A stretch of 64,000 bases of DNA from Gautieria morchelliformis. Lineage: Eukaryota; Basidiomycota; Agaricomycetes; Gomphales; Gomphaceae. Made by a program: the position numbers and the translations under genes. Positions 1 to 12,692 of the stretch are shown here, in pieces; the first letter of the stretch is position 1; each line of letters begins with the position of its first letter. Below the pieces are notes generated by a model. The model was not told the origin of the DNA. It saw only the letters and a program-made list of their open reading frames with translations, and ran no database searches. The DNA is taken from positions 124,001 to 188,000 of the forward strand of contig WHVA01000153.1 in assembly GCA_015179125.1 (NCBI GenBank). Reading direction: 5' to 3'.

Positions 1-1665
1 CAGAGTACACTGCGCCTACCCAACTGCACCCGCACCTTTAACCCGAATCCATCTCCAACCCAAAACCCAAACTCAAATTCCAACTTCATCTCCATCTCCA
101 TCTCCATCTCAGTTCCCAAGCCTCCAACCCAAACTCAAAACTCTAAATTAGCGGCGACCCCACCCCCGACATTCAATCAAGTTTCAAGCCTCAGCGTACC
201 TTTTACCTCTTCAGTTCAACTTTAACTTTCTGGGTGCAGCCCGCGTGGAGCATTGCGCCCGACGCCGATTCCACACTACGCAAGCACAATCGCTACCGCC
301 TGGTCCAAGTCCGTACAATGCCAGTGCTCACTCGCCTCTACTGTCCATCCGCCCGTCTCGCTGCTTCACCCACAGAGGCGCCACGCATATATAAACCTAC
401 TCTCGACAGCCGACACGCCCTCAGCCTGCGACGCACGGCCTTTTTTCCCCGTGCGTGATACGCAGCGGCATGGCGACGTCCGTGTCCGAGAACGCCCACA
501 CTTTCGGTGTCTGCCTGTAAATGGCATTCGGGACCTTACGTGCGTCTGGGACCGTGACCGGTGCCTGCCAATAAACCCGCACGGCATGTATGTCGAACGC
601 GCATCCCTCCTGTTCTGGGCGGCCCAATCTCAGCGCATCCGTCACCGAGTCATGTTGGTCACTTGCCTCTAACTAGTGCCATGGGGTTGCCCCGGGCCCG
701 GCATGTATTACCGGTGCACAGATTGGTTGCAAAGGCGGCTGACCAGCGTGGCAGCATCCAGATGGGCCCAATGCGCCCGTTTCCGCGGCTGTACTGACGG
801 CGCTGCTCCAAAATATGTGGCTCAGCGTGCAGAAAACGACCCAAAGCAGAAACTGCTCAAGAGACATGTTTCAACTGGTCTTTTTGGCCGTTTTCCGGCA
901 CCGTTTAGGCCCACTGGTCCATTCCAATGCACGACTCTCGGATACTCCCAGATAAATCATCCACACAAACCGATGGTTTTGGAGCCGTTGGCGAGATTTC
1001 GATTAACACCCCATTGGTCTCGCAGTGTTTGACCTGGTTCTCTGCCAGGGGCATCCCAACATCTCACTATTCAGCACGACGCCCAGGATCGAACACGGCT
1101 GTCGGACCATCCGCCCTGACCTGTCCGCTCCAAGGACAAAATTGCAGGCCACCTTCTCTCCTGGAGCCTGTCATCTGTCTGGGGATCCGCCGCAATGTAG
1201 ACAAGGAAGCAATACGCCCCCGGCTGCACCTGGTAGATATACCCATATATTTCTTCGCGAACAACGCGTGCTCATCATCTTCAGGACCAGCCTGCTCCAC
1301 CTGTCCATTGGCGGGGAAAATATATGTGCCGATTCCTTGTCACAAGGAACAAACCTCCTCGCCGTCGCCAGGGCCAAAGCTGGACGGCATGCTTCCACCA
1401 CCATCTGCGGACCTGCCGTGGAGACAGTCGGTCGGCGAGCGACTAACATCGAACGCGTCTGCAAGAGAGCTCGGGACCATGGTCAAATAACAAACGGGGA
1501 TCAAGTTAGACATACCGTGTCGATGGAAGATCGATGGCCCAGATTCAGGAGGTCATCCAGTCGGCTCGCAGCCGAGACCGAAATGTCTAGACTCAGTTCG
1601 TCATGTAGTCGAACCTCTCGTACGCATATCCACTTATGTAATCTTCGAATGTAATCGTGTAGGCC
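1..1665 (+). repeat. Dispersed repeat A, copy 1 (inverted relative to 50,552-52,052)
   Basis: The sequence from base 1 to about 1665 reappears in reverse complement at 50,552-52,052. Base 1 pairs with about 52,052, and the homology ends near 1665 and 50,552. Shared landmarks are the six-base satellite of CATCTC units at 86-110, a TATATAAA box at 388-395, and a segment near 1180-1380. The copy here is about 160 bp longer through indels. The left end lies outside the window. No reading frame is conserved between copies, so this looks like non-coding repeat DNA, for example a solo LTR or non-autonomous element. No terminal motif or target duplication is visible to decide which. Confidence 0.85.
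388..395 (+). promoter_or_regulatory. TATA-box-like motif inside repeat A
   Basis: TATATAAA occurs here and is preserved, inverted, in the other repeat copy at 51,807-51,814. Conservation in both copies suggests the element carries or once carried its own promoter. Transcription is not shown by the sequence. Confidence 0.4.
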
Positions 1666-2890
1666 GCGCGTGAAGCGATACCTATCCCACATGCTACTGC
1701 AAGCGAGTGACCGTTCTCATTCACACCAGCGAGTGTTGTCATGGCCACGCTTGCCTTGAGATGCCTTGACCGGGATCCATTCGACCTCCTGCAGTCATCA
1801 GCGCCTATCTCATTCCATGAAAGTCAGGCAGATCGTCTCAGCTAGGTGAATATTGACCAACTTGGCGTACAGACTGTTCCAAGCCTCTAACGCAATGATG
1901 CCCACAGGCCCCGGATACATAATGGGGACCTATATGGACGTGTTCAATAAAAAAAAACCCTAACAAAACCTACTGAATCCCTCTCAGCGTATCCGCGCGA
2001 TCCATCGCTCACGTCCACCCATGCTACACTATCTCCACTCGCTCCCCATCGTGGATTCCAAACTTCCATTTTCGCCCGTCCCTCACTATTCCAGCTTGTT
2101 CCAATACCATTTTGTTCTGCTTGTCCGGTGTAGTGAATGAAAATCCTGCTCTCGGGGGGTAAGAGAGCGATAACCCCCGACTTGGTCATCTTCCTGAAAA
2201 AAAAATGCAGCAATGCCGCTTCCCGGGAAACGAGTGTGACTCTCACTGCCAAGCGAGCTCGTCGATGTTCAACCTGTGTGGGATGTTCCATGCACTTGTC
2301 ATTTTTGAAGGAGATACCCACTGATAGCCTCTTCAGAGCTCCACGACAAGTTCACAGATATTTCATGTAGTTCATTGGTTGCACTGCATGCATCTTCCGC
2401 TCCTGGGAATGAATCTCTCTCGTCCTCCTCATCCCCAGCTTGATGCGTCTGCGTATCGCCAGCCTTTGGATAGTATTAGTAGGGGATAGTGGCGCCTTGG
2501 CATATGATGACTTGATCTGGTGCTCAGGACGTGCTCAGGTGAATCCTCGGACCTCAAGGCCTCATTTCTTGCTCCGCGGTATGAACCGCACGTTTTTGTA
2601 CCAGAAACACCGTTAAGCGCTAACAACTGGTGCGCCAGGCCCTCACCTCTTCCCCAACCCAAATGCTCTTCCGATCGAGTACCACTACAATTGCCACTAC
2701 ACCCCATGGTATGATCTACCAGTCAGCTCCAAAACCAGGTTTCTTGCTGCCAGAGGTAACTGAAGCATCGATCATCGCGTACACCATAGACCGGAACCAT
2801 ACGTGGATCTATGGCGTTATGCTTGTAAGTGAAAATATGGAATGCCCTTTACGATTAGATCTCCTCATCAGAGGAGGTACGTATACCTCA
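1666..2890. other. No gene recognised
   Basis: Only short overlapping open frames are present, with no recognisable domain. Nothing supports a gene here beyond possible decayed exons near 2630-2880 that lead into the tandem repeat at 2891. Confidence 0.5.
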
Positions 2891-3132
2891 GGTACGTCCG
2901 GAGGCATTGTCTCACCGGACTGGCTGCAGTACAAAAAGACCTGCAAGGTGATTCCTTGCCAATCTTTTAATCGACGTGTGTTACATATCTGATATTGTAA
3001 CTTCTTCCGCAGGTACGTCCGAAGGCATTATCTCACTGGACTGGCTGCAGTAAAAAAAAACCTGCAAGGTGATTCCGTGCCAATCTTTTAATCGATGTCT
3101 GCTACATATCTGATATTGTAACATGTTTCCTC
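2891..3132 (+). repeat. Tandem duplication, 121-bp unit, two copies
   Basis: Units start at 2891 and 3012 with the same GGTACGTCCG opening and stay highly similar through to the TGATATTGTAAC end. Each unit looks like a short exon followed by an intron: the open segment ends at a GCAAG/GTGATT junction, and the next unit is preceded by a pyrimidine-rich CAG. A tandem exon-plus-intron duplication in a decayed gene is the simplest reading. Confidence 0.75.
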
Positions 3133-3144
3133 TGTTCCTGCAGC

Positions 3145-3194
3145 CCATCACTTCTCGTCAGGTCCATCACTTCTCGTCAGGTCCATCACTTCTC
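3145..3194 (+). repeat. Short tandem repeat, 19-bp period, 2.6 copies
   Basis: The unit CCATCACTTCTCGTCAGGT starts at 3145, 3164 and 3183, with the third copy partial. It follows directly on the 121-bp duplication. Confidence 0.85.
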
Positions 3195-3467
3195 CACACT
3201 CATTGGCCACGGTGCTGCAGCAAGGCATACAGTAGTGTTGTGCTCGTTCGATATGACAATCATGGCAATCGGCGATCCTTTGCTTTCCAAGCTCTCGTAC
3301 GATGTCCTGAAATTGTAAGTATATCCGCGTTCACTGGACAAAGTATTTCGGCAGTAAGTCGTTCCTGACAATTACGTCATTAATATAATAGTACCGAGAC
3401 TCTTCTCCAGCCTGTGCCTGATTCAATTCGACACCATATTATTGATGTCCCTACCACTAGAACCTAG
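3195..3467 (+). pseudogene. Possible decayed exon pair of an unidentified gene
   Basis: An open segment after 3195 contains a protein-like stretch (VVLCSFDMTIMAIGDPLLSK). It is followed by a good GTAAGT donor near 3319, then an AG acceptor at about 3391 and a short tail ending in a TAG stop at 3465-3467. The family is not recognised, and no intact start or upstream exons were found. It may belong with the duplicated exons just upstream. Low confidence. Confidence 0.2.
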
Positions 3468-3799
3468 CAAATTTGCCATGGCGCTCTGTATATCTTTCAC
3501 AACAGGCATGGGATCTCGAGCAAGTAATGTTATGATATTTATGATTGTAAATGTTATGTAGCACACGTAAGCGAGTAATTCTTAACGACCCTACATTGAA
3601 GTTGTCTAATGTAAATCGGTACGAGGTATTGCAACTTGACCTTTGTCAGTAGCAGTAAGTGTTTCTTTCACGTACAAGGCCGCATGTAAACCATGTACAT
3701 CTGCTCCAATGATCCCATCAGATTAAGACTAGAAGGGGTGTATCCGTAGAGCGCTGCAGCGCGACCCAGGAAACAGGTTGTTCAGGTGCTGGGTGGGTG

Positions 3800-4300
3800 T
3801 TAGGGAAAAGTCCCAGTCGGTCTTTCTTTACAAATTGTCTCGTGAGCGACTTTTCCAGTCTTTCGAGTCAGCATCAGGGGACTTCGGAGAGAACGTATCG
3901 GTTGAACGTTGGCGGCAACTAAGACCAAGTCGCTCACCAATATCTACATTTAAACGTAGGTCCGTTATTCTCTCTCTTCGCATGCCGACGAGCTTCCGCT
4001 ACGTTCTTGTATGCCTTCCCACTGGCGGTTCCATGAGGATCTTGACATGCTGGACGAGAATGCTACACACCAAGTGCACGTGTATCCGTTATGCTGGAAA
4101 TGGCAAGAACGCACATGCGCTCGCGCATTGTCGAATCGCGGAAACGGAGCGTGGCTGCAGTCCAAAAAGATGCACTGGTATTGCTCTTGTACATCGGTCC
4201 GTTTGACAAACAACTCATACATTGCATCTTCGTATATGTTTTCGTTGTTCGGCGCAATCTGATGGTAGTTACCTTGCTGCGATGCTGGATTTTGCTGTGA
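3800..4300 (-). CDS. C2H2 zinc-finger protein, paralogue 3 (5' end unresolved)
   Basis: Three exons read cleanly on the minus strand: about 4300-4071, 4021-3938 and 3881-3800 (stop at 3800), joined by introns of 49 and 56 bp with consistent phase. The product has a C-x4-C-x13-H-x4-H type finger (starting QCIFLDC, with an extra residue in the histidine spacer). Splicing then creates further cysteine motifs (TCTCGKAYKN, FKCRYCPLML), ending with an H...C motif in AHETIC. The same order of motifs occurs in the paralogues at 19.2 and 28.4 kb. The first exon is not placed: upstream of 4300 is an acceptor, and the nearest ATG frame is broken. It is probably a small nucleic-acid-binding protein; its target is unknown. 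It may be functional or recently silenced. Confidence 0.55.
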
Positions 4301-7171
4301 CTAGGTTGAGTGAGTGCATTCTCATCCGTTATACGAACTAAAGCTGACAATGGCGCTCGCAAGGTCTTCTATCGAATTTAAGGATGGAGTATTGGTGGAG
4401 TGGCCATGAAAAGTAGCTTGAGCGTCGATGATTGTCAGCTAAAAACATAGACCGAAGCTGGTAGTGTACTCACATACGCCCTCGGTGTTGCTCATCTTTG
4501 AGTATGAGGCAGAATTCGCTTTCTAGTGCCACTTTATACTATACATCTGGCGTGGATGGCTAGCAAATGATTTTGAGTTCTGCATGTCATGAAATGAGAA
4601 GATGCACAAACTGCCAGTGACCTCGTCAGCGTGATCGGCTCAATGTGTCGATATCATTCGCTCAGACTAGAAGATATGGCTGCGGTAATCACGTCCGGGC
4701 CCCCGCACTTCAAACACCGTAGTTGGCCAGCATATACGTGTATAATCCCAAACGAGGGTGGCAAGCACCTCAGCTGGCCAGGCTGCGGACTAGCAGCAAG
4801 GACGGGGCAGCCCAGCCAGGGATAAGGGATGATGAGGGTGGCCTTTAGGAGCATGCCGGTGTCCGAGTTGATCTCCTGCTTGCCATGTCGTCATTGAATG
4901 CCATGGTTCTAGCTGAGTTCCCATACGGATTAGACACGGAATCAGACACGGAATATGACTAGGGACCGGAGCCCGCGTCGTTAAACTTTGATAAACTGTT
5001 TGAAGATCCGTGTCTTCAACTAGGAATTTATCGTATAGCCAACTGGCAAACAGCCGGCCGATACCGTTGGTGTGACGTACGCATTGAACGGCTAACGAAC
5101 GTGTCGCGACCGTATGCCAACTGGCCAAACAAGGGGAACTTGGGGGCATAAAGCGTGGTGAGACCTTTGCGACGAATTGGCCCGCTGGAGCGCTCGCCCG
5201 GCGCGCTTGTAGGAAGACATACTTTTATAGCTGACTTTGGGTATGCTTCACGACAATTACTGTCCACTGCTTCGTCTCTAATCACGTCCACTTTAGATTC
5301 GTCATAGCATATATGGGGCGCCTACAAGCTGCTGCAAAACGAACTAAGCCATCGCCGTTGTAAGTAGAATCTATATCATGGTCGCAATTACTTACGCTCC
5401 TCGTGAACCTATATAGATAGCTTGCATGATCGAGAGAATGTGATTCCCCAAGAAGGGGAACTGTGGAACATGTCTCGCCCCGTGGCAGCAGGTGCGTCGT
5501 TTCTCAAACGCAAAGTAACGAAAGCGCTTTAACTGAGATTGTTAGTGATTCACGTGTCAGTGGGTGGGTAGGAACGATTTTGACGTACATTCGCCGTGGG
5601 TCATAAATCGAGCAACACCGGTACCCGACAGCTTCTGACGTCGGACTGGACGATATCGTCAGCACAAAAAAAAAATAATGCGACAACGTCATCATGTGAA
5701 ACAAAACACGTGGAGCGTGAAAAGGACACTATCAGAGCCGTCAATGGGCACGGTACGACGCGCCGGCAACTTCAAGGCTCGACGGTTCAGAGGATAGGAT
5801 CAATTTACTAACCTTGCACCAGATCTTTCAAGCCCGGAAAGTACAATAAGTCGGCTTGCGTCCATATCAGCCTAGTACTCAAGTTAAGCTGCGAGCAATC
5901 AGAGGTGCGCTGTTCGGCAAGCTTCTTTCCCCCGATTTTTATCGCTAACTCCACTTTCATATGGCAGTGGATACCTCGAGACGAGTCACCTTGAAATAAA
6001 GTTATTACCAGGCTGCCCCGTGATCGGCGCTGTCCTCCAGTTAGCGCTACCATCCTCTGGAGTGTCCAAATAGTACTCACAGTGTGGCCCGTTGCAGCTT
6101 TTCATTGACACATCTCTTTGCGCCTTTGCGTCAGGAGGCCTCAGTATTCCGACGTGCACTGCAAAGGTGTCCAACGCCCAATATCCTTCTAGGTGTGCAG
6201 GACTAGTTCAACAAGAACTAAATTGACCGTCTTACATAGGACCGCGCCCCAATAGACGTAAAGTTGGATATAAAATAAAATAAAAATAAAAATAAACAGG
6301 AGCTAAGGAGTAAGCAACGTGATCCACTAACCAAATAAATCAGCGTTCCGCTGACATATGAACTAGTGGGAACACCTAGTGTGGCAGCGATCGTCGAGAC
6401 AGTACTGTTATTCTTGACTTCTGAGGTTTGGCGTTCCGAACTAATTTCCCCGCCCGACTGATCCCGGGCCGCCGCCGCGCACTGCTCCGACTCATTAGCA
6501 CCAATCCATTGCAGGCCTTACCACTTCCAACGAGACCATTGGATTAGAAAGGGATTGTTGGAGAACAGTGCACGGAAGTGACGTTGATTGGCAGCTACTA
6601 GTAGTAGTGCTATCGGATGCGTGCACTGGATCGTCTCTGGTCCTTCAAATCCGAGGCTCGTGGTCGTGGTCATATCGATGGCCATGCGGTGATGGCACGA
6701 CAACAGCGACTTGTACATCCTCTTCTCACATGATGCCTTGGACGAAGACACAGATCACGCGATTGTGCGCTCAGGCTATCCGCCATAGGGTTCTTTCGTT
6801 ATGTATCCTGTGGTCATGAACTCCACCCTTCCGTACCATCGACGTCAGTAAGGAAGGTCCGGGCTGCATGGAAAGCAACAGAGGTCACAGCCACAAACTG
6901 TTCGGCATGCTTGCTTCAAGTAGTAGATCGCTCCAGTGCCATAGCATCTCTCTTCGCCATCCCATTTCAGTTAATCCCTTTACCAATACGAGGGTTCGCG
7001 GGATGAATCATGAGCTCAGGCTCTCAGAGCATAAGGTGTGTTACGTCGTAAACATTATCAGTGATGATAGGCGAAGTAGGTGGTATATTCTGCGATTGCC
7101 AGCAATATCTAAAGAGAATCTCTCATTTTGAAGGTCACTTTGTGCGACTGGTCGGTTTATTACCCGCTATC

Positions 7172-8011
7172 CTATGTTCGCTTCCCACCTGTTGCTTTGA
7201 TGTCAGTAAATACCCACATTAAATGTACATGAAACACCCACTGAATCGTTCTCATCTCCTCATCCCAACCCTCCCTGGCAATATCTTCCTCAGAGAAGGT
7301 ATTGTCACTTCATAAAATTCCTTCTTAGCGTGCCACTGCCGCTTACAAGGTGTTGACTTACCATGTCACGCAAAAAAGTAATCGGCCCCCTTTCCCCTCT
7401 TCCCAGCGGAATTTAAAGTCATGATATCCCTCCTTTGTCGAGGATAGGCATTGTTCGCATTTCCAATCATTCATCTCAGCGAATGGTTTCCATGTGTCCT
7501 GCTGTGCGGACGAAGAGTGATTTTTCCGATCGACATTATGGCCTATCAGAGCCCCAATCACCTCAGCATCGACTGTAGCCTCCTGGAAGATGACATCCAT
7601 TGACTCATTCCTATTCATGCTCTGCACAAATCATGAGAATTCAGGGCATAAAAGGTAAGCAGTGAATGCTTAAGTCATACCGACATGCTCTGAAACGTCG
7701 GATCAGCCACGTCCCGCCATTCTATCTCCTGTCGTTCGTCGGTAAGAACCTGTGTATACTGCATGCTTTTACACTGGTCAGAAGAAGTTCATAAAGGTAT
7801 TGGGAATTCCCTTACGACTCCCACTGATTCCTCAAGGCTTCATCGGGGACGTATCCATTTTCAAGGTCCTATCCTTCGTTGGGAAGTGATGGTTTATACT
7901 GCATGCTTTTACACTGGTCAGAAGAGGTCCCTAAAGGTATTGGGAGTTCCCTTACCAGTCCCATTTCCTCGCCACTTCCTCAGGAACGTATATATCATCA
8001 GTAACAGACAT
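7172..8011 (-). CDS. Gene X, copy 3: unidentified multi-exon gene, uncertain model
   Basis: On the minus strand a possible start lies at 8011 (MSVTDDIYVPEE) and a stop at 7172. Plausible exons in between have good donors, including GTAAGTCAACACC near 7370. Peptides shared with the copies near 16.0 and 25.4 kb include an AEVIGA motif and an acidic segment (here DNTFSEEDIAREGWDEE). Cysteine pairs (WKCEQC, FCVTC) hint at metal binding, but no family is recognised. Two upstream exons repeat the pattern YVP-[ED]-E/A and are followed by near-identical introns (see 7755-7955). Not all exon phases could be reconciled, so the model is tentative and the locus may be a pseudogene. Confidence 0.3.
7755..7955. 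repeat. Tandem duplication, 140-bp period (exon plus intron)
   Basis: A 61-bp segment starting TATACTGCATGC is at 7755-7815 and again at 7895-7955. On the minus strand each copy begins with a GTAAGG donor, so the copies are introns of gene X. The flanking exon pieces are also similar, giving a local exon duplication. Confidence 0.7.
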
Positions 8012-9461
8012 GTTCTTGGGCGTTGCTATGCCTAGAGGAATCTCTGGGGATAATGGACGGGTGGGCTTTTTATCTCCATCGCTGTCCCACATATTTATAA
8101 TGGGCGGAACTGTTTTAGTCCACGGAAGAGGCCCAATGATTGATCATTGTACGTACGAATCTCGCTAGTAGGCGTGTCTCTAGCCACCACAACTGATGCA
8201 CCCCAAACTATTGTTTGAATGGCGCAGGTGACCGATAAAAAAATCGGGGTTAGTGACGCACCATTTCACCTGGCTAGAATTGTGGACGCAATCAGGCAGA
8301 TCTTCACATTGTCGGAGCGATGAAAACTGTGCGGTGATTATCGAAGGGGCTCAGATGGATCATGATCTTACGAAGCAAGCCTGCACCAACTCGGACACTT
8401 TTGTGTGTGTGGCAGAGAATAGGCCTGTTACGAAACCTTTCTCCGGGAAGATGCACATAAGGGAATTCCCTCGCCACGTCTTGCTTGATGCCACACTAAC
8501 TAGTTCAACGTCTACGCCGCGGTCAGTAACATCCTAATAATTCGCGGGTCACTTTAATCTGCCCTTCCTTCGAGTTGCTCACACAAGTTGTTCTCGGCTG
8601 CTGTATGCACTATATTACATGACCTTCTAAACTGCAGGGACGTACATATACGTCTCCGCCAGACCCAAGGCCCCACCGCCACCACGAACCTTGAGTTTAG
8701 GCTGTGCTAACCGAGATCCAGATTTGCCGGCTCACGTACTAGTCGAGGGTTGTTAAGCCGCGGCGTAATTGATGTCCAAGATCTGCTTGATCGTGGACGT
8801 AAAGAATGCAGAACACACAACTTCTTCGGCGCTCAACAGTCTCTCAGTGAAGGTACGTCATCACGCTTGCTATTAATTTCACCACCCTGAATCCCAAAGA
8901 GGGCGAAAGAATGCCACAGCCAGACACACTTCAGCAGACTTCAGGACGTATGGCAAAGACGACTCACCTGAACTGGTGACCAGCTACTAGTGCTATAGAG
9001 TCCACTGAAAACGGAGATCCCCAGGGCCCCAAGTCCGAGTCGGTAGAGCTTGTGAAAGCCATCATCCTGTCCCGCCGCCCCCTCGAGACCCTCATTCTTT
9101 GAGTCTAGCCCCAGTGCACAGCCAGCAACTAAGTACCACCCCCCACAGACGCCCTTTCCCTTCTCGTACTCAGCACTAACAGCATCAACTAACTTGAACG
9201 CCACATTCCATACCCTCTGGCAGAAGCTCCCCATCCCCACTTGTGTTCATGAACCCATACTAACAGCCTTCTATTGGCATCCTCCCGTTACGACCTTGAC
9301 CTTCCATCCAACGTGAATCCACGGTGTTCGATACATGCAAACCATGGTTTTCGAGAAAGCAAAGTTCGCCCAATAAAGAAGCCGTAGGCCATGTATCGGT
9401 CTCCCCACTGGACCGGACAACGGATTCCTGATAGTTCGACCATCCTGTAAGTCGAGGGGCC
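8012..9461. other. No gene recognised
   Basis: Open frames here are short and do not resemble a known family, including a 94-codon frame at 8253-8537 that starts with a non-ATG codon. Nothing further can be supported. Confidence 0.5.
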
Positions 9462-9488
9462 GAAACCGATGAAACCGATGAAACCGAT
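9462..9488 (+). repeat. Minisatellite, 9-bp unit GAAACCGAT x3
   Basis: Three perfect copies of GAAACCGAT occupy this interval. They produce GFIG-type repeats in shadow frames, but no supported gene contains them. Confidence 0.9.
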
Positions 9489-12400
9489 GAAAGAGGGATT
9501 CGAGACATTGGGACAAAGGGAACCGAAAAGGGCTCCGGGAAATAGAGTCAACCCAGTGTATTATAGTAAAACAACAAGTAAAATTATATACATGAGCTGG
9601 TCGTGGCGGTCACCAGCAGTCATATCGAGGACAACTTTCCAGAACGCTGCCAGTGGGAGCAGCGTGTGAATGGGCATTGCTCATCGTTCTCAATGCGAAG
9701 GTGAGTTGGGAAGATGAAGGGATGCAAGGAGACGGAGGTCTGAGCTTTCGGTGACTAGTTGGGACATGTAGAATCAAAGAGCCAGCTCGAGGACTGAGCG
9801 GGACTCTGCTAGTGATGCGAAGGTTAGTACACAAAGACGCGCGTGGTGTTACAGTGGGAGAAGGAGATCTGAATAGGTACCGCAGTCGCATGCGCTAGAA
9901 TATTCTGGCCTGTAGAAACAGGTAACCAGCGAGTGCCAGTAAGTAATAGCCGGGTGGGTAAGTATCCGAAGCGCTGTTGTACAGCTGCCCAAGTCATTGC
10001 CGGAGAGGCTGTAATGGTTCTGAAGGCGTTATCATATGGAAGGGGGAAATCCCGTGCACGTGCAGAGCGCGAGCGTGGGTGTTACGAGTTAAGTACTTAG
10101 CGTTAGTAGGACAAGTGCCGTTCAAGGACTGCATACTTACGGTCGCACGTTCGGTTCCGGTTGAAGCACACAGCTCCTAATGGGTACCTCTGTAGATCTG
10201 AATAGCAACTCGTGGCCACAAGAATAGGGAGCCTGAAGTTTTTGTTCTCACGCTAGTAAGCGGAGCTCGGAGCTTGAATAATACAAGCTCTTCCATCAAA
10301 AACATCTTCGATGTGGTAAGCTCATTAGTTTCACTGTGTTCATCTGCTTATCGATGGCCGCATACTTTATCATTGATTCTGACAGCTTACGTCGATATCT
10401 AAATGTAACCCGAAGATACAAGATGAGTGAGCTTCCCCGGAGCCATCAACGACAATCACGGGTGATTCCTGCGAACCCAGGCCTTTCACGACACTGGCTC
10501 GACCCTGACGTATATTGAAAGTGAGAGGCTATGATATTTGGGCGAGACACTTTTTGTTGTCCCAGACATATCTATACATAACACCCGGACCAATCACAGC
10601 CCAATCCCTGAGCTCACCGCTCAAAACACCCTTTATCAGCACGGCAACTGTTCAACGAGGACAACGAGGCGTCGCGAATCAAGCTTCAGGCTTCAAGTGT
10701 CACAGACTGTTAACAACTCGAACGTGCCCCTGTCAGGCTGTCATGGTACTGCTCACAGCTCGCCTCCGAGTCCAACTCTGGAATATATCGCACGAGTGGG
10801 TCCGGTCAATTATCTATACACCGGATCGTCTTTTATTCACGCCATACAAACAGTCAGATGCGTCTCTTTACTTAGAACGAATATTTGATCAGGATCGCCG
10901 CTCTAGACTTATATAATTTCCGGAATCCCCGTCATTGTGCACGGAAACCCACAGAATCGGACTACCGCAGAAGCAGCTCCCGAGATCCATATCTTCACAC
11001 AATGAGGTTGTCGGCGTCGTACTGTACGTGGGGGTCTCTGATCTTGAGGTCTCCTACGCCCTCGACACGTGATGCATCATCCAACTGAGATCTTCCGCAC
11101 TACATAACAGCCTGAAACGTGGGCCAGACGCCGCTGGAATTCCTAGGAGATGGGTTTCCACTGCCATCCCCATCTGCAAACCAACCCTATAGCGGTCTCG
11201 TACCCGTCTTCGACTCCTACCCATTATTTGAACCCGAAGACTCCATCTAACTTACACCCACCCAGTCTGAGGCGCTGGGTCATACCACCCATCCGTACAG
11301 TTTTACTTAGTCCGGAAAGCAGGCCACCACACACAGCTCCGTCCTTGACAAGTGGCCTTGCCATAGGCCCGTTTGACATTCAACACTACGCACAGTTCCG
11401 GCCTGCCTTGCATGTGCCCACATATGTCTGCAAGACACTCAGTTTACCTCTTCGCCTGTGCGTGAAGTGCATTCAAGTATAGTCGTTATTGGCGGCCCGA
11501 GCAGGAGGACAAGCACCCTTGCAAACAGGCGCCTTGGTATCCCAGAAACAAAACCCAAACGGCAAGAACAGAGGAGCCATGATGCTCTTTCGCTGAATTT
11601 CCTCGCCGACAATCACCCGCGCACGTACCTGCCAGGTTGAAACCCATACCACCCAACAAGTCCACCTGTAGGTTCGCCCCCAATCCTACTCGAAGCAGAC
11701 AGTACATTATAACCGTGATCTGGGCTGTGCGCCGCGTTTGGAGATTTGCGTTCTGTGTTCATCATGAGCGTAAATGGTAGCGCTTGCTGGTCACCGAGTC
11801 ACGACCTATCCCAGGTCGTGTCTTGCGCTGTCTTGAGTCTTGCCAGCTACCATCAACCTGCGGCCGCGGCGGTATCACCTGGCTTCGATCTTATACATAC
11901 TCTCATCATCGCCATCCCATCCCCGCCAGCGCCTATGCTTTGCCTCAGCTATTATACGCGCGCTGTTCATGCGTCGTCGCAATGTACATATCTCCTAACC
12001 GTCCACCCTCACTATGTATTCCTAATGGCGAATAATATTCATTGGCTTTATTTTCACCGTCCGTATTGTTGAGAATGCTGCTTCTTCACTTTTCATGCTT
12101 CGTGTCCTACATTTCGATTTCGTTTAAGATAGTTATATACAGCTATCCCCACTGGCGCCCACTCTGCACCTACAACACGCCACTGCACGGTGCACATGCT
12201 GTGCCCACTTTCCCGGTGATCATATCTGCAAACTTCAAGCACATCCACCTTACATGCGTAGCACCCTTCTCGCCGGGTTCAGTAGAGTAGATCTTCAACA
12301 TCCTTCCCTCCCCTACCAACGAACAGCAACACCTGCGTTTACCGCCGCGACTTCCAGCCCGCCTTCCCCTCTACGCCCAGTGGGACGCATCACGTCCGGA

Positions 12401-12692
12401 CGACATTCATGCGCCCCCTCTCAGCCCATCCTGCCAGAGGCCTTGGTCCGCGTCGGCGTGGTATTGCTCCTGATCCGGTTGAACGACAGACGGCATGGCG
12501 CAACGAAACTCCATGATCGAGAACGCGAAAACGAGTGATCAGGGCGAACGATGAATGCAGCGCATGCACTTCAATGCATATACTTCTGGTATAATGACGT
12601 GCCTACGTGTACTGGGTCAGCACGCCAGCACACAGAGCCCAGGATAACCCGCCCGTATGCCGTAAGTATAGGGTAGATAACGTGAAGTCGTG
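9489..12692. other. No gene recognised
   Basis: About 3.2 kb with scattered short open frames on both strands. None has a convincing splice pattern, recognisable domain or conserved copy elsewhere in the window. Confidence 0.45.

Larger units (their letters stand above)
3800..8011 (-). repeat. Triplicated block, inverted copy 3
   Basis: Compared with the direct copies at about 15.7-20.8 and 25.2-29.9 kb, this interval carries the same landmarks in reverse order and orientation. They are the zinc-finger gene (3.8-4.3 kb), a segment near 5440, an exon with a CNGxHCEY motif and GTGAGTAC donor (near 6070), a segment around 6660 encoding HRMAIDM, and a GTAAGTCAACACC donor with its following exon (near 7350). 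Divergence is high, so the duplication is old. Some stretches keep protein-level similarity, meaning genes rather than only repeats were copied. Confidence 0.7.

Noticed and set aside
1-1665. LTR retrotransposon with paired LTRs
   Set aside because: The two copies of repeat A are in opposite orientation and 49 kb apart, with ordinary genes between them, and no reverse transcriptase, integrase or gag-like frame is present.
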